Assembly: GCA_029252505.1 (NCBI GenBank)
Contig: JAQXBH010000152.1
Span: 1-32,095 of the forward strand
Direction of reading: 5' to 3'
DNA length: 32,095 bases
DNA from: Opitutales bacterium
GTDB taxonomy: Bacteria; Verrucomicrobiota; Verrucomicrobiia; Opitutales; Seribacteraceae
The position numbers were made by a program, and so were the translations under genes. Below, piece by piece: positions 25,977 to 32,095 of the stretch (within the stretch, counting starts at the first letter, position 1; each line of letters begins with the position of its first letter). The notes beneath the pieces were generated by a model. The model saw nothing but the letters and a program-made list of their open reading frames with translations. It ran no database searches and was not told where the DNA came from.

Positions 25977-27587
25977 GTGAAAACTATTTGGTTACCATTA
26001 TTTATTTTAAAAATCCTTTGGTTAAGTTTCTATCACATTAGCACCGGGAGCGAAAAACCGAACTTTGTTGTTATTATTTCAGAAAGTCATTCAACAAGTG
26101 CAGTGGGAGCTTATAAAGGATATTTATCTGATATAAATCCCACACCAAACTTAGATTTAATTTCACAAAAAGGGAGCATATTTACCAATGCCTTTTGTAC
26201 AAATGCGACCTCTGGACCTAGCACGGCTTCAATTTTAACCGGAAAATATTCTCATCTAAACGGGTTCATTCATAATGGTTGTAAATTCAACACATCGCAG
26301 AACTATCTGCCCAAAATTCTAAAAGAATTAGGCTATCAAACCGCACTTTTTGGTAGATGGGATTTAGGTGTAAAACCAAAATATTTCGATAATTGGAGCA
26401 TATTGACAGATCCGGCAGAAAAATATAATCCCGAATTTTTAGACTCAAAGAGTAAAAAAAGAATTGAAGGACATTCAACCGATATTATTTCAGATTTGGC
26501 TCTAGATTGGTTACATAAAAAGAAAAATGTAAAACCCTTCTTCCTACTGATTCAATTTAATGCTACCAACAAACCTTGGATGCCTGCTATTCGGCATTTA
26601 AGACTTTATGATGATAAACTCTTACCAGAACCGATTAATTTAATTGATGAACATATAGGAAAAGCAAGCCCCGCTCGCTATCAATCAATGGAAATTAAAA
26701 AAGACCTGGATCTTGCAAATGATCTTTTTTTCCCATCCGAGCAATCAGATAGAAATCGATCCAAGAAAATGGATAATTTAAACGGGCAAAAGAATTTGGA
26801 CCTTATGACCCCCGAGCAACACTCGGCATGGAAGCTCTCATGGAGGCCCAAGAATGAAGCATTCCTAAGAGAAAACCACTCCAATGAGAATATTTTACAT
26901 TGGAAGTTTCAAAGATTTACTAAAAATTACCTTCGATGTATCAGTGGCATTGATGAGAATGTTAAAAGAATCAATGAACTATTAACTGCAACCAATAAAA
27001 CCGATTCCTTCCTTATTTATACATCAAATCATGGTCGTTTTCTTGGTGAACATGGATGGTTTGGTTCTAAGTGGATTTATGAAGAATCAAGTAAAGTCCC
27101 CCTTATTATAAGGATGCCCTTCGGCTTATCTTCCACCAATACAGTCTCTTCGCTTGTACAAAATATCGACCTTGCCCAAACAATCCTCGACTATGCTGGG
27201 TTAAAAGAAGTCAAGGAGATGCAGGGGGAATCAGTGAGTCAACTATTAGATAATGAAGATTCAAATAATACTTGGAGGAACTCGATTTATTTTCATCACA
27301 ATGAATTCCCAGGCGATCAAATGATTGCGAAACATTATGGCATTCGAACCCTTAGGCATAAACTAATTCATTTTTATCAATTCGATGAATGGGAGTTTTA
27401 TGATTTAGAAAATGACCCCAATGAATCGAAAAACCTCTACGGTAAAGAAAACTTCAGTTCTGAATTAGAAAAAATGAAACAATTATTAGTTCGTAATCGG
27501 ACAAAATATTTAGACGATTCCGACATTTCAATTATGCCGGAAGAATGGAGAAAAATTTACAGAGGACCTGAAGCTAGAAAGGAATAA
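25977..27587 (+). CDS. Sulfatase-fold protein with a degenerate active site (probable pseudoenzyme)
   Basis: A 536-residue exported protein starting at GTG (no in-frame ATG lies before the domain), with a hydrophobic leader at residues 4-22. It aligns along its whole length with the intact sulfatase at 27827-29425, yet the catalytic residues are replaced. SDDH becomes SESH (Glu36, Ser37), CGPSR becomes SGPST (Ser79, Thr83), GKSHLKG becomes GRWDLG, HKAPHRNWMP becomes FNATNKPWMP, SSDQG becomes TSNHG, and the Lys of YDKRW becomes Ser. Ser in place of Cys alone could still be matured by an anaerobic sulfatase maturase, but loss of the metal Asp residues, the Arg, Lys and His argues against hydrolysis. 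The frame has no stop or shift. The codons look more AT-rich than its neighbours. Possible roles are glycan binding or partnering the active paralogue. Confidence 0.85.
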   Translation: MKTIWLPLFILKILWLSFYHISTGSEKPNFVVIISESHSTSAVGAYKGYLSDINPTPNLDLISQKGSIFTNAFCTNATSGPSTASILTGKYSHLNGFIHNGCKFNTSQNYLPKILKELGYQTALFGRWDLGVKPKYFDNWSILTDPAEKYNPEFLDSKSKKRIEGHSTDIISDLALDWLHKKKNVKPFFLLIQFNATNKPWMPAIRHLRLYDDKLLPEPINLIDEHIGKASPARYQSMEIKKDLDLANDLFFPSEQSDRNRSKKMDNLNGQKNLDLMTPEQHSAWKLSWRPKNEAFLRENHSNENILHWKFQRFTKNYLRCISGIDENVKRINELLTATNKTDSFLIYTSNHGRFLGEHGWFGSKWIYEESSKVPLIIRMPFGLSSTNTVSSLVQNIDLAQTILDYAGLKEVKEMQGESVSQLLDNEDSNNTWRNSIYFHHNEFPGDQMIAKHYGIRTLRHKLIHFYQFDEWEFYDLENDPNESKNLYGKENFSSELEKMKQLLVRNRTKYLDDSDISIMPEEWRKIYRGPEARKE

Positions 27588-27653
27588 ATATATAATTCCT
27601 CAACCATTTATTAAGTAAAAAGGGATAAATTCTGTAAAAAATATAAAAAAGGC

Positions 27654-27683
27654 TTGTCGGACATTAAAATTCCCTTATCTTTG
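27654..27683 (+). promoter_or_regulatory. Promoter-like element upstream of the hairpin
   Basis: TTG (27654-27656) is separated by 19 bases from TATCTTTG (27676-27683). This exactly fits the Bacteroidota-type pattern TTG-N19-TAnnTTTG, and can also be read as TTGTCG-N16-TATCTT for a sigma70-type promoter. It would start a transcript near 27690, about 17 bases before the hairpin. Prediction from pattern only. Confidence 0.4.
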
Positions 27684-27706
27684 ATAACTTAAGGAATGCA
27701 TATCCT

Positions 27707-27750
27707 GAAAGGTGTCGTTTGGGAGGACGGCACCTTTCATCTTTTATTTA
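27707..27750 (+). terminator. Strong hairpin with T-rich tail: terminator, possibly the 3' end of a small RNA
   Basis: GAAAGGTGTCG (27707-27717) pairs with CGGCACCTTTC (27728-27738), giving an 11-bp stem with one G-U pair and a ten-base loop (TTTGGGAGGA), followed by ATCTTTTATTTA. This is a good rho-independent terminator. It lies about 120 bases after the degenerate sulfatase and about 88 before the next sulfatase start. With the promoter-like element upstream it could end a transcript of roughly 55-60 bases. A smaller hairpin, AGGA-N7-TCCT, lies at 27692-27705. Confidence 0.6.
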
Positions 27751-27826
27751 TCTTTTGCCGTTTTTATTATTGTAGCGAAGGTAACAGTCGTAAAAGATTT
27801 TAAAAATTAAATCATCATTCAGAAAA

Positions 27827-29425
27827 ATGAACTATCTTTTCAAAATAATATCTTTCCTTTTCTCAGTCTTCTTTAACTTGATTCAAGCGAAGGAAGGAAG
27901 GCCCAACATTGTATTTATCTTCTCTGATGACCATGCCCCCCATGCAATCGGAGCTTATAATGGATGGTTGAAATCAGTGAATCCAACACCGGTAATTGAC
28001 AAACTTGCAAGCGATGGAATGCTTTTTGTAAACAGCTTTTGCACAAATTCAATTTGCGGCCCTAGTCGTGCGGTGATTCAAACGGGAAAGCACAGCCATA
28101 AAAATGGTTTCATGAATAACGGGAATACTTTTGATTGGAACCAACAAACTTTTCCGAAGCTGCTTCAAAAGGCAGGATATCAGACCGCAATTTATGGAAA
28201 AAGCCACTTGAAGGGAAAACCATTAGGATATGATGACTGGGCGGTTCTACCTGGTCAGGGTTTGTATTATAATCCGGACATGATTTTTCCTGATGGAAAA
28301 AAACGCATAGACGGGTATTGCACAGATGTGGTAACGGACTTGGCGGTAGAATGGCTCAATCAAAAAAGATCCGAAGAAAAGCCATTTATGCTTATGGTTC
28401 AACATAAGGCTCCGCATCGGAATTGGATGCCCGCACTTAGACATTTGTCTCTTTATAACGATATTGAAATTCCTGAACCTCCCACCCTTTTCGATGAGTG
28501 GAAAGATAATGCACCAGGGGCAAGACTACAGGAACTGGAAATTAACCGGCATATGGATTTAAATTACGATCTATTTGTTGATTTGACTCCTGAATTCAAT
28601 CAACCTCCCTCCCAATTAAGACAAGACCGATCAGCTTGGCACAACATGAAAAGAATGACCTCGGTACAACTAAAGGCGTGGCAAGCTCATTATGCACCGA
28701 GGGATTCTGCATTTCACAAGGCCAAACTTTCTGGTAAAGATCTAGTCCGCTGGAAGTTCCAAAGATATGCAAAAAACTATCTTCGGTGCGTTAAGGGGGT
28801 CGATGAAAGCGTGGATCGTTTACAAAAGGAACTTGCCAAACTTGGGCTTGATAAAAACACCATCGTTATCTACTCCTCAGACCAAGGATTCTACATCGGT
28901 GATCATGGGTGGTACGATAAAAGATGGATGTACGAAGAATCATTAAAAATGCCTCTGATTATTAAATGGCCAGGAGTTATTAAGCCGAACAGTCGTGAGA
29001 CTGAGCTGGTTCAAAACTTGGATTATGCACAAACATTTCTGGAAATCGCCGGTGCCACCCAGCCTAAGGATATGCAGGGTCTTTCATTAGTGCCATTGAT
29101 GAAAGGAGAAAAACCTGAAAAGTGGAGAAGCGAAATATACTATCATTATTACGAATATCCAAGTGTCCACATGGTTCCACGCCACTATGGCATACGCACC
29201 AAAAGACACAAACTCATGCACTTCTACCAGTTCAAAAATGAATGGGAAATGTACGATCTAAATAAAGATCCCGATGAACTGTCTAATCTCTATGGTAAAA
29301 AAGAGACAATACAGTTACAAAATAGGCTCAAAAAAAGGCTCAAAAATTTACAAAAGACTTACGAAGATGACAGTGATATGTCAATTCGTGAAGACTATAT
29401 CGAAATGTTCAGAAAGAAATCCTAA
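27827..29425 (+). CDS. Type I sulfatase, exported, N-acetylglucosamine-6-sulfatase/mucin-desulfating type
   Basis: A 532-residue protein with a signal peptide (residues 1-21, ending NLIQA). All expected sulfatase elements are present: metal ligands FSDDHAPH (Asp34, Asp35), formylglycine motif CGPSRAVIQTGKHSH (Cys77, Arg81), YGKSHLKG, HKAPHRNWMP, SSDQGFYIGDHGWYDKRWMYEES. The HKAPHRNWMP and long insertion before WKFQRYAKNYLRC resemble GlcNAc-6-sulfatase and mucin-desulfating enzymes, so removal of 6-O-sulfate from an amino sugar is a reasonable but unproven guess. It acts outside the cytoplasm and needs a maturase encoded elsewhere. Upstream is a terminator-like hairpin, so it probably has its own promoter. 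Its stop is one base from the stop of the convergent sialidase-fold gene. Confidence 0.9.
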   Translation: MNYLFKIISFLFSVFFNLIQAKEGRPNIVFIFSDDHAPHAIGAYNGWLKSVNPTPVIDKLASDGMLFVNSFCTNSICGPSRAVIQTGKHSHKNGFMNNGNTFDWNQQTFPKLLQKAGYQTAIYGKSHLKGKPLGYDDWAVLPGQGLYYNPDMIFPDGKKRIDGYCTDVVTDLAVEWLNQKRSEEKPFMLMVQHKAPHRNWMPALRHLSLYNDIEIPEPPTLFDEWKDNAPGARLQELEINRHMDLNYDLFVDLTPEFNQPPSQLRQDRSAWHNMKRMTSVQLKAWQAHYAPRDSAFHKAKLSGKDLVRWKFQRYAKNYLRCVKGVDESVDRLQKELAKLGLDKNTIVIYSSDQGFYIGDHGWYDKRWMYEESLKMPLIIKWPGVIKPNSRETELVQNLDYAQTFLEIAGATQPKDMQGLSLVPLMKGEKPEKWRSEIYYHYYEYPSVHMVPRHYGIRTKRHKLMHFYQFKNEWEMYDLNKDPDELSNLYGKKETIQLQNRLKKRLKNLQKTYEDDSDMSIREDYIEMFRKKS

Positions 29426-29426
29426 A

Positions 29427-30494
29427 TTAAATTTTTAGCTGCTTTCCATCCGATATTGAGTCGGTAATACTAGGATGGATCCAATCCCTCAATGACCATT
29501 TCTTGGCAAGTACTCGATAACGATTTGGCTTTCTTTTCAGACTCGGTTCGTAGTCAGTGTAAAAGGCGGTAAGAAGATTTCCTTTTTTATCCAATAAAAC
29601 TGTCGATGGGTAACCAATGTCCTTGGCTTCAGATCCAAATTGGTGAATTACCCAAGGCGGCCTCCAAGTTAATCCGCCGTCAATACTTAATCTTGCACCG
29701 ATGCCCATAAGACCACGATTACGAATTCCGTAAGTCAGCAACAAGCATTTATCAGAAAGGGCGGTCAAATCTGCAGGGTGTTGCATGGGCAGGGTAAGCG
29801 GAAATTTTTCTTTCCACCTTTTTCTAGTCTTAGTGAACTCGCAAAGCTTTACATGATGATCAATATGAGTTCGCGTTGCGGCCAACAACCGACCTCCTCC
29901 CAAATTACATAATGTTGCTTCATTCGAATCATCTGAGCCAAATTTTGATCTTCGTGTCCAAGTTTTTCCATCATCATCAGATGACACCATCCAGGTTTCA
30001 CTTGGATTTCCATGCCCTTGGGAACGATAGCATGAATAGGCTAATTCATTTGAATCGAGCTGAATAATTCGCCCAAATGGAATCGTTGATTCTATTCCTT
30101 TAGGTACGACGGGATAATCTTCAGATTTCCAAGACTTTCCACGATCATTTGACCTTGATAGCCAATGACCAGAGAATCCGACAAATTTTTTATCTTTAAC
30201 AAAAAATCCGCTGCTAAAGCAAAGAATATCCCCATTATGGGCAAGCCCAACTGCCAAATGCATCCGGTTCCCACCTTTTGGCCTTTTCGCCACAACAGAA
30301 AGTTTTTTCCAGTTCTGACCCTTGCGGTCACTGATAGAGCAAACCAAGTCCCCCTCCATTAGTCCATGACTGGGTGCATTAAAATAAGTGCACAGGATCT
30401 GACCGTTCTTTAGCTTAGTAAGGTTTGGCCACCCACATGCATTCGTTACAACAACGGATATTTGGTTCATAATACATCTTAAGATAGCGACCAT
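29427..30494 (-). CDS. Sialidase-fold (BNR/Asp-box) protein without a signal peptide
   Basis: A 355-residue six-bladed beta-propeller of the sialidase superfamily. Asp-box motifs are visible: SNDRGKSW (115-122), SSDDDGKTW (171-179), SIDGGLTW (270-277) and a weaker SISDRKGQNW (53-62). The FRIP motif that carries the first catalytic Arg of GH33 sialidases is not seen; the equivalent strand reads GWPNLTKL. Neither the ATG at 30494 nor an alternative ATG at 30470 (MNQISVVV) gives a signal peptide, so the protein should be cytoplasmic. It may be an uncharacterised glycosidase or a neuraminidase-like protein that is not a sialidase. It is convergent with the intact sulfatase (one base apart) and divergent from a cytochrome gene. 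Confidence 0.75.
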   Translation of the reverse strand: MVAILRCIMNQISVVVTNACGWPNLTKLKNGQILCTYFNAPSHGLMEGDLVCSISDRKGQNWKKLSVVAKRPKGGNRMHLAVGLAHNGDILCFSSGFFVKDKKFVGFSGHWLSRSNDRGKSWKSEDYPVVPKGIESTIPFGRIIQLDSNELAYSCYRSQGHGNPSETWMVSSDDDGKTWTRRSKFGSDDSNEATLCNLGGGRLLAATRTHIDHHVKLCEFTKTRKRWKEKFPLTLPMQHPADLTALSDKCLLLTYGIRNRGLMGIGARLSIDGGLTWRPPWVIHQFGSEAKDIGYPSTVLLDKKGNLLTAFYTDYEPSLKRKPNRYRVLAKKWSLRDWIHPSITDSISDGKQLKI

Positions 30495-30509
30495 TCACCG
30501 AGTCAATTC

Positions 30510-30515
30510 ATAATA
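30510..30515 (-). promoter_or_regulatory. Possible -10 hexamer for the sialidase-fold gene
   Basis: TATTAT on the minus strand lies 15 bases before the ATG at 30494 and 39 before that at 30470. No good -35 hexamer is found 17 bases upstream. If it is real, transcription would begin near 30503 and the ATG at 30470 would have the more normal leader. Confidence 0.22.
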
Positions 30516-30596
30516 CTTGCTAACCTATCTAAATATTTTTTGAAAACATACTAATTCCATATTTGACAGTAATACCATTTCCGGAACTCTAAGAGC

Positions 30597-32095
30597 GTGG
30601 TACAAAATTTTTACAGCCTCATTTTACTTATGCTGAGCTTTTCTCTTCTCCGCGCGGTTGGTGAAGCTGAATTTTTTGAATCCCGCATACGACCGGTACT
30701 TGCAGAAAACTGTTACGAATGCCACAACAGTATAAATAAATCAAAATCTGGATTGGTTTTAGATTTTAAGAATGGAATGGTAGAGGGAGGGGATAGAGGT
30801 CCTGTAATCTCATTAAAAGAACCTAAGGAAAGCTTAATTCTAAAAGTAATGAGTCACGAAATAAATAACTTAAAAATGCCTAAAGGAGGACCCAAGCTTT
30901 CTGATTCAGTAGTGAGGGATTTTGAAAAATGGATCTCTGATGGTGCCTATGATCCTAGAGAAAAACCACCGACCCCTCAGGAGTTCGCAGAGGAGACTTC
31001 ATGGGAAAAAATCAGGGAAAAAAGAAAATCCTGGTGGAGCTTTCAACCCGTCCGTAAAGTTAAAATTTCCCAGGTAAAGAATGAACACCCAGTGGATCAA
31101 TTTCTTTATAAAAAGATAAAAGAAGCCGGACTCGAACTTAACAAAGAAGGAGAGACTTTATCAATTTTAAGAAGATTATCCTATGTATTGACTGGGCTAC
31201 CCCCGTCTATTGAACAGCAAAATCGTTTCACTGATACATCTGTTGAAAGCATGCAAAAAGCCGTAAATGAATTCAGTGATGAAATGCTAAACAGCCCTCA
31301 GTTTGGAGAAAGATGGGCAAGGCATTGGATGGACTGGGTTCGGTATGCAGACTCCCATGGCAGCGAGGGAGACCCTCAGATTCCGAATGCATTTCGCTAT
31401 CGCAATTACCTGATTCGGGCACTTAATGAAGATGTCAGTTTTGATCAACTTGTTCTCGAACATATTGCTGGAGATCTGCTGGAAAATCCAAGAATTAACA
31501 ACATTCTCGAGATTAATGAATCTACTATAGGAACAGCTCAACTTCGCTTTGTCCTACATGGCTTTGCTCCCACGGATGCATTGGATGAACATGTACGCTT
31601 TACTGACGATCAGATCGATACTGTGACGAAGACCTTCCTCGGTCTGACCGTATCGTGTGCTCGTTGTCACCACCATAAGTTCGATGCAATTAGTCAGGAC
31701 GATTATTATGCTTTATTTGGTATCTTTTCCAACGGTCGGCCTGCACAAAAAGTTATCGATGAACCTTCGTTCATTAAGAAACATAACATTGAACTTACCT
31801 CTCTAAAACAGAAGATTAAGAACGAACTCATACAATCTTGGATGAAAATCGACATCGAACACGAATTAAAAAATAAGAATGATAAATCTTCGTCTTCCGA
31901 TGAAACTCTGGACTTTCTAATGCCATGGAAAAAACTTCATTCACTTAGTGATCAGGAATTCTCAAAAGAGTGGGGGCGATTAAAGAAGCAGGTTGAAGAG
32001 AGCGAAAAACGGCTCGTTTCGCGTCGCCAAAATTCTAACAAAAGTTATTGGAACCTAGGCTTGCAGAAGAGTTACGCAGAATGGAAAAAGAGTGG
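30597..32095 (+). CDS. PSCyt1/DUF1549 planctomycete-type cytochrome, cut by the right edge
   Basis: An open frame from GTG at 30597 runs 499 codons to the window end without a stop, so it is missing from the ORF track. The GTG gives a signal peptide (NFYSLILLMLSFSLLRAVGEA); an ATG at 30630 is the alternative. PSCyt1 contains CYECHNS (Cys39-His43) and LKMPKGGPKLSD near 98-109. DUF1549 starts at HPVDQFLYKKI (about 165) and includes LSYVLTGLPPS, GERWARHWMDWVRYADS and a second motif CARCHHHKFDAI (Cys354-His358). The visible end is a charged helical stretch like the coiled coil that follows DUF1549 in relatives. A DUF1553 domain and then a DUF1501 gene are expected beyond the edge. It is the second protein of this type in the window, divergent from the sialidase-fold gene. 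Confidence 0.9.
   Translation, partial: MVQNFYSLILLMLSFSLLRAVGEAEFFESRIRPVLAENCYECHNSINKSKSGLVLDFKNGMVEGGDRGPVISLKEPKESLILKVMSHEINNLKMPKGGPKLSDSVVRDFEKWISDGAYDPREKPPTPQEFAEETSWEKIREKRKSWWSFQPVRKVKISQVKNEHPVDQFLYKKIKEAGLELNKEGETLSILRRLSYVLTGLPPSIEQQNRFTDTSVESMQKAVNEFSDEMLNSPQFGERWARHWMDWVRYADSHGSEGDPQIPNAFRYRNYLIRALNEDVSFDQLVLEHIAGDLLENPRINNILEINESTIGTAQLRFVLHGFAPTDALDEHVRFTDDQIDTVTKTFLGLTVSCARCHHHKFDAISQDDYYALFGIFSNGRPAQKVIDEPSFIKKHNIELTSLKQKIKNELIQSWMKIDIEHELKNKNDKSSSSDETLDFLMPWKKLHSLSDQEFSKEWGRLKKQVEESEKRLVSRRQNSNKSYWNLGLQKSYAEWKKS

Noticed and set aside
29329-29352. Tandem 12-base repeat AGGCTCAAAAAA
   Set aside because: Two copies only, within the coding region for a Lys/Arg-rich helix of the sulfatase; no sign of a functional repeat.
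30563-30591. TTGACA at 30563 as the -35 of a promoter for the edge cytochrome gene
   Set aside because: The hexamer 17 bases downstream (ACTCTA) is a poor -10 and the start codon GTG would lie at the transcription start, so it fits only if the ATG at 30630 is used.

Overview
The window looks like a chromosomal segment from a marine-type member of the PVC superphylum, most likely Verrucomicrobiota. The basis is the density of families amplified in Planctomycetes and Verrucomicrobia: cytochrome-like proteins with CxxCH motifs (PSCyt1/DUF1549/DUF1553 and DUF1587/1592/1588/1585 types), Tat-exported DUF1501 and DUF1552 proteins, a PVC-type dehydrogenase/CxxCH fusion, a DUF1080 protein and formylglycine sulfatases. 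Assignment is by family content only; no rRNA, tRNA, CRISPR array or insertion sequence is visible. Base composition by eye is moderate to low G+C.

Region 1 (1-11143) holds two divergently transcribed sets on either side of about 6276-6429. The minus-strand set reads DUF1552 > DUF1592-type cytochrome > SGNH hydrolase > DUF1080 (3-keto-disaccharide hydrolase type), and perhaps the first codons of another gene at the left edge. The plus-strand set reads DUF1592-type cytochrome > DUF1552. Region 2 (11393-19004) is a minus-strand operon: PSCyt1/DUF1549/DUF1553 protein with an internal fucolectin-like domain > DUF1501 > PVC dehydrogenase with C-terminal CxxCH. Together these look like an exported electron-transfer and glycan-processing apparatus.

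Region 3 (19137-25806) is more housekeeping in character: a membrane-anchored TAXI-type binding protein with no TRAP permease beside it, class I fructose-1,6-bisphosphatase, an iduronate-2-sulfatase-like sulfatase, an MtfA-like zinc peptidase and GlmS.

Region 4 (25977-32095) has two paralogous sulfatases in tandem. The first has lost essentially every recognisable catalytic and metal-binding residue while keeping a full open frame; the second is intact. Between them lies a strong hairpin with T-rich tail preceded by a promoter-like sequence (a candidate small RNA or terminator). After them comes a sialidase-fold protein with no signal peptide. The right edge is a PSCyt1/DUF1549 gene that runs out of the window and is missing from the ORF track because it has no stop here.

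Overall inference: the cell desulfates and breaks down a sulfated polysaccharide or glycoprotein outside the cytoplasm, with oxidative steps possibly coupled to exported cytochromes. Hexose-phosphate metabolism (Fbp, GlmS) is nearby but not clearly part of the same unit. The substrate cannot be named from the sequence.
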